Shown one piece after another: positions 31,697 through 39,149 of a stretch of DNA of 48,490 nucleotides (its first letter is position 1; each line of letters starts with the position of its first letter). This DNA comes from an uncultured Roseburia sp. (lineage in GTDB: Bacteria; Bacillota; Clostridia; Lachnospirales; Lachnospiraceae): assembly GCA_910587865.1 (NCBI GenBank), contig CAJUNX010000026.1, positions 11,108-59,597 on the forward strand. Direction: 5' to 3'. The notes under the pieces were generated by a model. That model had not been told where the DNA came from and ran no database searches. It saw nothing but the letters and a program-made list of their open reading frames with translations. The position numbers and the translations under genes were made by a program.

Positions 31697-32437
31697 ATGT
31701 ACACAAACAAACGTTCCGGCACATCCGAGGCCGTTTATGACAAGTTAAAAGAACAGATCCTGCACTTAGAGCTGCCGCCCGGATCCGCGATCAGTGAGAT
31801 CGACACGGCCGCAAAATACGAGATTTCCAGGACACCTGTCCGCGACGCTTTCAAGATGCTCGAGCGCGAGGGCCTGCTTGAGATCCGCCCGCACATCGGA
31901 ACCTTCGTATCACTGATCGATCTGGACATGATCGCCGACACCCTCTACATCCGCGAGGTGTTAGAGCAGGCCGTCTTCCGCGATCTCGCAACCAGCCACG
32001 ACAATTCTCAGGAATTCGCCGTCCGGCTGATCTTACAGCAGCAGAGGGATCTGCTTGATTCCAACCTGCCTCCCGATGAATTAAGCCGCGCCTTTGTCGT
32101 CAGCGACAACGCGTTTCACAATATGCTCTATGAACTTGCCGGCAAGCAGAATGTCATGCGCTACTGGCAGACCATCAATTCCCAGTACGAACGGTTCCGC
32201 ACCTTTTTAAATCTCGGGGAACGCGAAAGCCTGCTGCGCCTGTATCAGGATCACATTCTGATCTGGGATTACATTTCCAGCCGGGAGTACAACCGCCTCG
32301 CAGAGCGCGTCTCGCATCACCTCTACGACGGTTTTAACGCGAGCGCCGAAGTAGTGTACAAATGCCCGGAATATTTTGTCTACACAAAAGGATACCCCAT
32401 CCATCGGATACCGACCACGGAGGGAGCCGCAGAATAG
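31697..32437 (+). CDS. GntR-family (FCD) regulator, probably of the hexuronate operon
   Basis: A 246-residue regulator. The N-terminal winged helix covers about residues 8-75 (AVYDKLKEQILHLELPPGSA, then KYEISRTPVRDAFKMLEREGLLEIRPHIGTFVS). The rest is an FCD ligand domain, with an Asp/His metal set suggested by DNAFHNMLYELAG and the HILIWDYISSREY and RVSHHLYDGF helices. UxuR/ExuR-type members of this group respond to uronates or mannonate. It is divergent from uxuA, and TGTATACA palindromes lie between them. The start is ATG 31697, better placed than the ATG five codons earlier, which has no ribosome site. Ligand identity is inferred. Confidence 0.9.
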   Translation: MYTNKRSGTSEAVYDKLKEQILHLELPPGSAISEIDTAAKYEISRTPVRDAFKMLEREGLLEIRPHIGTFVSLIDLDMIADTLYIREVLEQAVFRDLATSHDNSQEFAVRLILQQQRDLLDSNLPPDELSRAFVVSDNAFHNMLYELAGKQNVMRYWQTINSQYERFRTFLNLGERESLLRLYQDHILIWDYISSREYNRLAERVSHHLYDGFNASAEVVYKCPEYFVYTKGYPIHRIPTTEGAAE

Positions 32438-32470
32438 CCGGCCGCAGCCGCAGAACGGCCGGCTTTTTTT
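32436..32470 (+). terminator. Terminator of the GntR gene
   Basis: AGCCGGCC (32436-32443) pairs with GGCCGGCT (32457-32464), followed by a run of T. The stem begins inside the stop codon. Confidence 0.9.
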
Positions 32471-32471
32471 C

Positions 32472-32828
32472 CTACGCCTTCATTTTGGGCTGGAAAATCA
32501 GGCTGGCGATATAGCCGAAAATCAGCGCTGCGGAGATTCCCACCGCACTCGCTTTAAAGCCTCCCATGAATATCCCCAAAAATCCGTTCTCGTCCACAGC
32601 CTCTTTGACACCCTTCCAGAGCGTATTCCCGAATCCGGGGAGCGGAACGCTTGCGCCAGCACCCGCGTATTCCATAAGGGGCTCATACAGCTGCAGCGCC
32701 CCGAGTATCACGCCAAGACACACCAGAAGCACCATAATCCGTCCCGGCAGAAGCTTTGTCTTTTCCATCAGAATCTGGACAAGGGCGCAGATCAGCCCTC
32801 CGACCCAGAATGCATTCACGTAATCCAT
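32472..32828 (-). CDS. spoVAE: Stage V sporulation protein AE
   Basis: A 118-residue membrane protein of the SpoVA dipicolinic-acid channel in the spore inner membrane. It begins MDYVNAFWVGGLICALVQIL and has four hydrophobic segments, with the GASVPLPGFGNTLWKGV loop characteristic of SpoVAE. ATG 32828 is chosen because AAAGGAG lies in front and the length matches the family; the longer ORF adds an unrelated basic tail. It follows spoVAD by 70 bp on the same strand and is presumably made in the forespore from the sigma-G promoter ahead of spoVAD. Confidence 0.93.
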   Translation of the reverse strand: MDYVNAFWVGGLICALVQILMEKTKLLPGRIMVLLVCLGVILGALQLYEPLMEYAGAGASVPLPGFGNTLWKGVKEAVDENGFLGIFMGGFKASAVGISAALIFGYIASLIFQPKMKA

Positions 32829-32898
32829 CATTCTCCTTTCTGTCCCCGATATTGCTACCGCGCCGCTGTTTCGCGCCGCGCCGGTTCCAAAGCATTTT

Positions 32899-33912
32899 TT
32901 ACGCCGCGTGCTCAATCACAACCGCATGCGCGATTCCCGGCACTGTCATTCCCTCGTTAAAAGATACTGTGGAAAGCAGCGCGCCCGTCGGCACGAAAAG
33001 AATTTTTTTCCACCGCCCCGACTCCACTTTTTTCAGGAAATGCGCGCTTAACGTCACGGCCGAACAGCCGCATCCGGAACCGCCTGCTCCGGTATTCTGT
33101 TTTTTTGCATCATAGATCTCGATCCCGCAGTCCGCATGCACGCCGCTGATATCGTATCCTCCCTGCCTTGCGAGATCCCACAGAATCTCCTGTCCCACGG
33201 TTCCCAGGTCCCCTGTGATAATCTGATCGTATTCCTTTGGCGACGTCCCGAAATCCGACAGATGACGGCAGATCACGTCGGCTGCCGCCGGCGCCATCGC
33301 GGCCCCCATGTTCATCGAGTCCTTAATCCCGTAGTCCACGATCTTTCCGGTGGTAATCCCGGTGATTCTCGCTTTGCTCCGTGCTTTTCCGAGCACATAG
33401 GCGCCGCTGCCCGTCACGGTCCAGGTCGCGGACGCCGGACGCTGATTTGCATATTCCAGCGGAAAACGGAACTGTTTTTCCGCGCTGGCAAAATGACTGG
33501 AGGTCATCGACACCACATAATCCGCATATCCGGCCGCCACACACATCGCCCCGAGCGAGAGCGCCTCGCCGCAGGTGCTGCACGCCCCGTACAGCCCGAA
33601 CAGCGGCACCTGATAATCCATCAGCCCGAATGAGGTCGCGATATTCTGCCCCAGCAGATCCCCGGAGAACAGATAACGGATATCCTCTGTCTTTAAACCG
33701 GCCTTTCCCACCGCCATTAAAAATGCTTCCTTCTGCAGCGTGCTCTCTGCCTCCTCCCAGGTGTTCTGCCCGAATTTGTCATCCTCGCCGACCACATCAA
33801 AACAGCTTCCAAGCGGCCCTTCGCCCTCTTTTTTCCCCACAATACTCGCACTGCTGATAATATATGGCGCCTCCGCAAATCGGAGGCTCTGTTTTCCTAT
33901 CTGTACATTCAT
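32899..33912 (-). CDS. spoVAD: Stage V sporulation protein AD
   Basis: A 337-residue thiolase-fold protein that binds dipicolinic acid and takes part in its uptake into the forespore. Diagnostic blocks are IISSASIVGKKEGEGPLG, DDKFGQNTWEEAES, the LFGLYGACSTCGEAL segment, MNMGAAMAPAA and GGSGCGCSAVTL near the C terminus. Full length. It is followed by spoVAE. In most spore formers spoVAC precedes spoVAD; here no spoVAC is adjacent, and a sigma-G-type promoter stands immediately upstream, so the operon is reduced to AD-AE or spoVAC lies elsewhere. Confidence 0.95.
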   Translation of the reverse strand: MNVQIGKQSLRFAEAPYIISSASIVGKKEGEGPLGSCFDVVGEDDKFGQNTWEEAESTLQKEAFLMAVGKAGLKTEDIRYLFSGDLLGQNIATSFGLMDYQVPLFGLYGACSTCGEALSLGAMCVAAGYADYVVSMTSSHFASAEKQFRFPLEYANQRPASATWTVTGSGAYVLGKARSKARITGITTGKIVDYGIKDSMNMGAAMAPAAADVICRHLSDFGTSPKEYDQIITGDLGTVGQEILWDLARQGGYDISGVHADCGIEIYDAKKQNTGAGGSGCGCSAVTLSAHFLKKVESGRWKKILFVPTGALLSTVSFNEGMTVPGIAHAVVIEHAA

Positions 33913-33955
33913 ATCCTTCCTCCCGGTTTTGTCTGTTTGGTCATCCTTTCATTTT

Positions 33956-33986
33956 TAGTATGACTTGCAGTCCGTTTTCTTATACA
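33956..33986 (-). promoter_or_regulatory. Sigma-G-type promoter of spoVAD-spoVAE
   Basis: On the minus strand GTATAA (33985-33980), 17 bp, CATACTA (33962-33956), 44 bp before the ATG. It matches the known forespore sigma-G consensus, as expected for spoVA genes. Confidence 0.8.
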
Positions 33987-34072
33987 TTTCTCTTTTATAA
34001 TCTGTTATACATAAACAATTCTATAAATTAAGGAATTAAATCACCCTGATTTCTTGTATTTACAGAATATAT

Positions 34073-34101
34073 TGACGCTTCCAAAAGAGGTAAGATATGA
34101 T
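34073..34101 (+). promoter_or_regulatory. Promoter of the XRE regulator
   Basis: TTGACG, 17 bp, TATGAT, 20 bp before the ATG, giving a very short leader. Confidence 0.65.
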
Positions 34102-34121
34102 ACTTTTGCGAGGTAAAGGAG

Positions 34122-34511
34122 ATGAGAAATTCACTGATTCCACAGGTTTTAAAAGAATATCGCAAGAGAAATCACTATTCCGTCAACGATGTTTCCCTCA
34201 TGCTCAGGGAGCGCTCCATCCATGTCGCACCCAAAACCATATACGGCTGGGAAAGCGGACAGGCAAACCCAAGCGCAGATATTCTTTTAGTCCTCTGTGA
34301 ATTATACAATATCAGCAATATCCTCTCCGTATTCGGATACAGGGAAGAATCTTCGACGTTTTCAATCACACCCTCGGAACGCGCCCTGATCGAATCCTAC
34401 CGAAAGCATCCCGAGCTGCAGAAAGCAGTCAATAAGCTGCTCGACTTAAATGTGATCCGAAAACCGTCTGATCTCAAGGAAGAAACGGTCAGAAGAAAAG
34501 AGGAATCCTGA
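34122..34511 (+). CDS. XRE-family helix-turn-helix regulator
   Basis: A 129-residue DNA-binding protein. Residues 5-65 are a Cro/C1-type domain (LKEYRKRNHYSVNDVSLML, then VAPKTIYGWESGQANPSADILLVLCELYNIS), where TIYGWESGQANP is the recognition-helix signature. The last 45 residues are helical and charged and carry no known domain. A purine-rich GAGGTAAAGGAG runs up to the ATG. It stands between the spoVA operon (divergent) and the Agr-type pair (convergent, 19 bp from its stop). Targets are unknown; regulation of spoVA or of itself cannot be told. Confidence 0.85.
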   Translation: MRNSLIPQVLKEYRKRNHYSVNDVSLMLRERSIHVAPKTIYGWESGQANPSADILLVLCELYNISNILSVFGYREESSTFSITPSERALIESYRKHPELQKAVNKLLDLNVIRKPSDLKEETVRRKEES

Positions 34512-34530
34512 CTTCGCCCTGCTTCGGCAG

Positions 34531-35250
34531 TCAGAATCCTTTCATCATGCGCGTGGACATCAGACAGGTTTCTCCGTTGGGAAAATAGATGATGCGATTT
34601 TTCACGTCTGCTTCTTTTATGTTTGTTTTGTTTACCAGAAAGGACCGGTGACAGCGCACAAAGTTATCGTCGAGCGTCCCTGCCAGCTCTTTCATCGTGC
34701 CAGAAAATTCGATCTGACGGTCTCTGGCATGAAGAATGATTTTATGGATATGGGCGGACGTTTCAAAAAAGAAAATATCATCATAATCCACGCTGATTTT
34801 CCGTCCTCCGGCCTCCATCGTATAGACCTTGTGCGTCTTGTTTGTCTGAAGCGTATAGCGCTCCATCGCACGGAACAGACATTCTCTGATTTTCACCCTC
34901 GCCTCGGCGGGGTTGTCTTTTAGCACAAAATCCATCGCCTCCACGCGGTACTGAAACGTCATGAAGCTTAATTCCGAATGTGCGGTTATGAATATGATGA
35001 AACCGCGGGGATCTGACAGTCTGATCTGCTGCGCCAGCCTCATCCCGTTCATGTCGCTGTTTAAGTCGATATCGAGAAAATAAACGCCTGTATTCTCACT
35101 GGCCCTGACCGCGTCCAAAAGCTCATAAGGATCTCCCGCGTCCAGCACAAGCCGCATATCCAGTTCTTCCATCAGCACGATATTCCGAATGATTTTCACG
35201 ATCGCCCGCCGCTGCGCGGGATCATCCTCGCACACAAAAAGACTGAGCAT
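34531..35250 (-). CDS. AgrA-like LytTR response regulator
   Basis: A 239-residue regulator. The receiver occupies residues 1-125, with acidic pair Glu8-Asp9 and phospho-acceptor Asp60 in VYFLDIDLN. The LytTR DNA-binding domain follows (IFFFETSAHIHKIILHARD, FVRCHRSFLVNKTNI, YFPNGETCLMS), as in AgrA. It binds DNA by beta strands at paired 9-bp repeats in known cases. It starts 6 bp after the kinase stop, so the two are one operon. No agrB or agrD gene is nearby, so the signal must come from elsewhere or from the divergent small gene. Confidence 0.92.
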   Translation of the reverse strand: MLSLFVCEDDPAQRRAIVKIIRNIVLMEELDMRLVLDAGDPYELLDAVRASENTGVYFLDIDLNSDMNGMRLAQQIRLSDPRGFIIFITAHSELSFMTFQYRVEAMDFVLKDNPAEARVKIRECLFRAMERYTLQTNKTHKVYTMEAGGRKISVDYDDIFFFETSAHIHKIILHARDRQIEFSGTMKELAGTLDDNFVRCHRSFLVNKTNIKEADVKNRIIYFPNGETCLMSTRMMKGF

Positions 35251-35256
35251 TTCAAA

Positions 35257-36567
35257 TTACTCCTTTCCGAAGGCAAGTTCCATATGCTGCATGAAGCAGC
35301 CGCTCTGCATTGTCGTTTCCAGCAGCACGTTGTCATAAGAACGGATGATGCTGTGCGCGTTGGAAAGCCCGATCCCCTGATGTCCCGTCTTTGTGCTGAA
35401 GCCTTTCTGCTTTAGCCGGTGAAGCATCACGCCGGTTTCCCGGAAACGGTTGCTTATGATGATTGCCACACCGGTTTTATTCTGAATGATATTTAAACCG
35501 ATCTGAGGCTGTACGGTCTCAAGCGCGGCTTCGATGGCATTGTCCAGAAAGATCCCCAGTATCCTGGCAAGGTCAACGGTATCCATCCGAAAGTGCTCCA
35601 CTCTGTCGGGGATATCAATCGTGACGTCGATCCCTGATTCATGCGCATAGATCATTTTTGCAGAGAGCAGGCTTTTGATTTCGATCACGCCGATATTGCC
35701 AAGCTGACTGAGCTTGTAATCCCCCTGATCAATCAGATTTTTGGTCGGAAAGATTTTTTGCTCAAAAAATTCCTTTAATCCCTCCATATCGTCATTTTCC
35801 ATATAGCCGGACATAGAGAGCAGAATATTGACATAATCATGCTTAAATGAGCGCAGACCGTTATACATTGTCTCTAAATTATGTGTGTAGTCCTGCAGAT
35901 CACGCAGCGCTTTCTGCTCCGCCTCCGTCTGTACCTGTCCCAGCCAGAAACGGCGCATGGCCAGAAGCAGAAAAAGCATCACAAGCAGATACCCGGAAAC
36001 ATGAAGGACGTTATTGTAGATCATTCTGCCAAAAGACCCGTTTTGTCCCGGGATCAGATTATCAAACAGATAGATGGTGATCAAAAGCAGCAGTGCGGCG
36101 TCAATCAGATACCACGTCTGCGGAAAGCACAGCATCCCTTTGCCCGCCAGCAGCAATGTTCGAAGCAGCCTGCCGCAAAACAGCGTAATCAGATAAAACA
36201 GCAGTGTGCCGCACAGTTCACCGATCATAACAAACGGCTGCCCGGAAGGTGTCAGAGGAACCAGACCATTCAGAATGCCTGCCACCAGTCCGTCCGTCAC
36301 GACGGCGAGCACACATCCGATCATGCCCATACAGACGTTCCAAGCTGCGGTATCCCGGCAGACAGCCAGCCCGAACAGACAGATTGCCACCAGAATGCCG
36401 AACAGGCCGTACGGGATACAGGAAAAGAGCGTTACCGGCATTCCGGCAAGCAGCAGAAGGATATAAAGCGCGAAAAACGCTTTCAGACTCATACGTTTCG
36501 GCCACACATTGCGGATCGCGAGAGAAAGCCGGAAAAAAGACAACAGCATTCCCATATATTGCATCAT
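35257..36567 (-). CDS. AgrC-like GHKL sensor kinase
   Basis: A 436-residue membrane kinase. Five to six membrane segments fill residues 1-210 (for example MSLKAFFALYILLLLAGMPV and LFGILVAICLFGLAVC). The phospho-acceptor His is in SFKHDYVNILLSM, matching the AgrC FxHDYxN motif. The GHKL ATPase shows NAIEAALE (N-box) and GHQGIGLSNAHSIIRSY (G-box). ATG 36567 has AAGGTGG in front; the longer ORF is unsupported. The polytopic N terminus is the kind that senses short peptides at the membrane. It is the first gene of an operon with the LytTR regulator and is divergent from a 62-residue membrane protein. Confidence 0.92.
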   Translation of the reverse strand: MMQYMGMLLSFFRLSLAIRNVWPKRMSLKAFFALYILLLLAGMPVTLFSCIPYGLFGILVAICLFGLAVCRDTAAWNVCMGMIGCVLAVVTDGLVAGILNGLVPLTPSGQPFVMIGELCGTLLFYLITLFCGRLLRTLLLAGKGMLCFPQTWYLIDAALLLLITIYLFDNLIPGQNGSFGRMIYNNVLHVSGYLLVMLFLLLAMRRFWLGQVQTEAEQKALRDLQDYTHNLETMYNGLRSFKHDYVNILLSMSGYMENDDMEGLKEFFEQKIFPTKNLIDQGDYKLSQLGNIGVIEIKSLLSAKMIYAHESGIDVTIDIPDRVEHFRMDTVDLARILGIFLDNAIEAALETVQPQIGLNIIQNKTGVAIIISNRFRETGVMLHRLKQKGFSTKTGHQGIGLSNAHSIIRSYDNVLLETTMQSGCFMQHMELAFGKE

Positions 36568-36598
36568 GCAGTCCCACCTTTCGAAGTTCACTTCTATG

Positions 36599-36627
36599 AT
36601 TATACTGTATGTGACTGCCGGTATCAA
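36599..36627 (-). promoter_or_regulatory. Promoter of the AgrC/AgrA-like operon
   Basis: On the minus strand TTGATA (36627-36622), 17 bp, TATAAT (36604-36599), 31 bp before the ATG. Confidence 0.78.
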
Positions 36628-36788
36628 GTTCTGCTTCGCGAAAATGATGAATAAACGCGTCCTCCTCAGAAAAAAATCGCACTTATCTGCAGAATGAAAC
36701 CATTTATGACTGTTTTGAAAAAACGGCTCGTTTCTCTGATATATTAATCATCGATCAATATACCGGTTCTGAAAGGAGACATGAAGTT

Positions 36789-36977
36789 ATGAAGAATTTT
36801 TTAAAAGGGGCTGCTATCGTAGTGGCCGTACTGACTGTTTTAATGGTGATCAATATTGTCGGCAATCTCAACGGTGTCAATATGGATTCGCTGTCCAACG
36901 GACCCGTATGGGCGCTTTGCGCTGTCATGATTTACAGAGATATCGTCAGGGATACAAAAAAGAAAGACGACAAATAA
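36789..36977 (+). CDS. 62-residue small membrane protein divergent from the Agr-type pair
   Basis: Not recognised. One clear membrane segment (GAAIVVAVLTVLMVINIVG, residues 7-25) follows a short basic start MKNFLK. The second half has a hydrophobic patch PVWALCAVMIY (residues 39-49) with a single Cys44, then a strongly charged tail RDIVRDTKKKDDK. AAAGGAG lies 10 nt before the ATG. A weak promoter (TTGAAA at 36715, TATATT at 36740, spacing 19) is possible. Its position opposite an orphan AgrC/AgrA pair is suggestive: a signal precursor, an anti-kinase or a simple target gene are options. It lacks the conserved Pro after Cys seen in AgrD, and no AgrB is present, so AgrD is not supported. Confidence 0.7.
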   Translation: MKNFLKGAAIVVAVLTVLMVINIVGNLNGVNMDSLSNGPVWALCAVMIYRDIVRDTKKKDDK

Positions 36978-37055
36978 AAACGGCTCATGAAACGATGCCT
37001 CTGATGTTCGTGCCGCTCTGTATGACTGACGACAGGCAAATTACGGCACCTTCTG

Positions 37056-37101
37056 AAAAAGCGGGAATACAGAGACCAGCGCCTCTGTACTCCCGCTTTT
37101 T
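37056..37101. terminator. Bidirectional terminator
   Basis: AAAAAGCGGGA-n-TACAGAG pairs with CTCTGTA-n-TCCCGCTTTTT, one mismatch. It serves both the small membrane gene and the convergent rRNA methyltransferase gene ending at 37141. Confidence 0.92.
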
Positions 37102-37140
37102 ACTGCCCGGCGTCTGCCGGGAAATCACACTGGATGTGGT

Positions 37141-38613
37141 TCAAACCTTCTGCATCTTATCGGCTTTGCACCGCTGCAGCAAAACCACGACCTCTATATT
37201 TGCCGTAAAAGGAAACATATCCACGCAGGCAGCCTTCTTCACCCGGTAGCCGCCTGCCTGAAGCGTCACCAGATCTCTCGCCAGACTTGACGGCTTGCAG
37301 GAAATATACACCATCTGGTCCACCCCGTAACGGATGATTTTTGCAAGCGCCTTCGGGTGTACGCCGTCCCGCGGCGGATCGAGCACGATAAAATCCGGGC
37401 ATTCTTCCATGCTGTCGAGCACTTTTAATACATCCCCCGCGATAAATTCACAGTTCGTGAGGTGATTTCTTTTGGCATTTTCACGCGCCGCCTCCACGGC
37501 CTCCTCCACGATCTCGACGCCCGTCACCTTCCCTGCCGCTGCGGAAAGCACCTGTGCGATCGTGCCCGTGCCGGAATACAGGTCAAATACCGTCTTTTCC
37601 ACGGAAATCGCATCCCCGATAAATTCACGAGCCGTCTCATAGAGCACCTCCGCCCCGCACGAATTCGTCTGAAAAAAAGAAAACGGCGTGATCAGAAAAC
37701 GAAGCCCCAGAAGCTCCTCATAAAAATAGTCCCTGCCGTAGAGAACCGTGGTCCCCTCATCGGCAATCACATCCGCCACGCGGTCATTTGCCGTATGAAG
37801 AATCCCTGTGATCGTCCCGGTATATTCCGCGGCAAGCAATGCCTTCATCCAGCCGGCGAGCAGCTCTTTCTCCGTCTCCTCCCTCACGGCTCCGCTGCTC
37901 TCATTCCCTAAACAAGCTTCGTGCGGCCGCACGGCTTTCGGCTCCCCTGTCGTCGTCACAAGGTCGATCAGGATCTCCCCCGTCTTTGCCGCACGGCGCA
38001 CCAGAAGATGGCGCAGATAACCGGTATGACGCATTTTGTGATAGTAGGAAATCCCCCGCTCCTTAAAGTAGGAGAGCGTGATTGAGAGCACAGTGCCGAA
38101 ATCCGGATCCACAAGCTTACAATCCGGCACATTCACGATATCATAAAAGCTGCCGCGCCGGTGCAGCCCCAGCGCCAGCGGGCCGTCCTTATACGCATCC
38201 CCAAACGAATACTCCATCTTGTTGCGATACCCGTAACGGCACGGGCTTTCCTTTGCACCCGTAAACTCGTAATCTTTGTCCTCCGTCCGGATTACCCCGT
38301 CGAGCAGGCGCTTCACCTGATCTGACTTCAGCCGCAGCTGGTCCTCATAGGAAAGCGTCTGATACACGCAGCCGCCGCACACACCGGCATGCACGCAGCC
38401 GGGCACGCTTTGTTCGGACGGCGAACGTTCCAGCACTTCTAACAGCTGCCCCTCACACACTCCTTTTCTCGCTTTTAAAATACGGACCGACACCCTCTGC
38501 CCGGGAATCGTATTTTTTACAACCACACGGCTGTCGTCCTCTGCCGTAAATACTCCCTTATTCGGAAAATCGACGCGCTCTATTACTCCCTCCGCAATCT
38601 GTCCCTTTTTCAT
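37141..38613 (-). CDS. rlmD: 23S rRNA (uracil-C5)-methyltransferase, RlmD/RumA family
   Basis: Methylates a uracil at C5 in 23S rRNA using S-adenosylmethionine. An N-terminal TRAM domain (about 1-60) is followed by an iron-sulfur cysteine set (Cys73, Cys79 and Cys82 in GCVHAGVCGGC, with Cys165 in PDCKLVDP). The FFQTNSCGAEVLY segment comes next, then SAM-binding DLYSGTGTIAQ, then VLDPPRDGVHPKAL, and nucleophile Cys439 in VYISCKPSSLARDL. All catalytic elements are present. Gram-positive members of the family include RlmCD and TrmA-like paralogs, so the exact target uracil is not certain. AAAGGA lies 6 nt before the ATG. Confidence 0.92.
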   Translation of the reverse strand: MKKGQIAEGVIERVDFPNKGVFTAEDDSRVVVKNTIPGQRVSVRILKARKGVCEGQLLEVLERSPSEQSVPGCVHAGVCGGCVYQTLSYEDQLRLKSDQVKRLLDGVIRTEDKDYEFTGAKESPCRYGYRNKMEYSFGDAYKDGPLALGLHRRGSFYDIVNVPDCKLVDPDFGTVLSITLSYFKERGISYYHKMRHTGYLRHLLVRRAAKTGEILIDLVTTTGEPKAVRPHEACLGNESSGAVREETEKELLAGWMKALLAAEYTGTITGILHTANDRVADVIADEGTTVLYGRDYFYEELLGLRFLITPFSFFQTNSCGAEVLYETAREFIGDAISVEKTVFDLYSGTGTIAQVLSAAAGKVTGVEIVEEAVEAARENAKRNHLTNCEFIAGDVLKVLDSMEECPDFIVLDPPRDGVHPKALAKIIRYGVDQMVYISCKPSSLARDLVTLQAGGYRVKKAACVDMFPFTANIEVVVLLQRCKADKMQKV

Positions 38614-38692
38614 ATATCATCCTTTCTGTTCACCCGCCGCCCGGCTCTGCGACCTGTTCCCGCCCGCGCCTTTTTTCTCCGGCACAGGGGCG

Positions 38693-38721
38693 AAAAAAAG
38701 GGACCGCCTGCATGCAGTCCC
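38693..38721 (-). terminator. Terminator of the acidic-tailed membrane protein gene
   Basis: On the minus strand GGGAC pairs with GTCCC around a loop containing TGCATGCA, then seven T. Confidence 0.72.
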
Positions 38722-38744
38722 TCTCCTCCACTGTGTTATGCGGC

Positions 38745-39032
38745 CTACTCCTCGGTCGCAGCCTCTGCGGACTCCTCCGTCGTGGTCTCTTCCTCGTCAT
38801 CCTCGAAGAAATCATCGTCAAAATCGTCCTCGAAATCATCCTCAAAATCCTCAAGATAATCCGGCGTGAAGAAACGGTAGATCCCATACACCGCTGCCGC
38901 CACCGCTACGATGATACCGATGATCGCAAAAATCCAAACTACCTTTGACGACTTCTTCTCCTCAGCCTCTTCCTTCTTGTTCAGAAGGTCGTTCAGCTTT
39001 GTCATGCTGATTAAATCTTCCATCTTGTTCAT
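38745..39032 (-). CDS. Small single-pass membrane protein with a poly-acidic tail
   Basis: Not assigned to a family. 95 residues: a charged helix (LNDLLNKKEEAEEKKSSK), one membrane segment (VVWIFAIIGIIVAVAAAVYG, about 31-50), the linker IYRFFTPDYLED, and a tail of 40 residues almost wholly Asp, Glu, Phe and Thr (DDFEDDFDDDFFEDDEEE). AGGAGGAGG precedes the ATG. Proteins of this plan, with a Phe-Asp repeat, occur in Lachnospiraceae, but no function is known to me. The gene has its own promoter and terminator and stands between pcrA and the rRNA methyltransferase gene. A net charge this negative may bind cations or basic proteins; this is speculation. Confidence 0.82.
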   Translation of the reverse strand: MNKMEDLISMTKLNDLLNKKEEAEEKKSSKVVWIFAIIGIIVAVAAAVYGIYRFFTPDYLEDFEDDFEDDFDDDFFEDDEEETTTEESAEAATEE

Positions 39033-39095
39033 TGGTTCTTCCTCCTCCTATCTGATATCCTTGCCACTGGAATCAATTTCCTTTTCTGTTTCTCC

Positions 39096-39101
39096 ATTAT
39101 A
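39096..39101 (-). promoter_or_regulatory. Extended -10 promoter of the acidic-tailed protein gene
   Basis: On the minus strand TGT-TATAAT lies 63 bp before the ATG. The -35 region is weak, which an extended -10 can tolerate. Confidence 0.5.
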
Positions 39102-39149
39102 ACATATGTTTCCCCATTCGCATACAAAAAAATTCTAATTTCACACAAT

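Noticed and set aside
36789..36977. The small membrane protein as an AgrD peptide precursor
   Set aside because: No AgrB nearby, no Pro after the Cys, and the Cys lies within a hydrophobic patch too far from a typical cleavage region.
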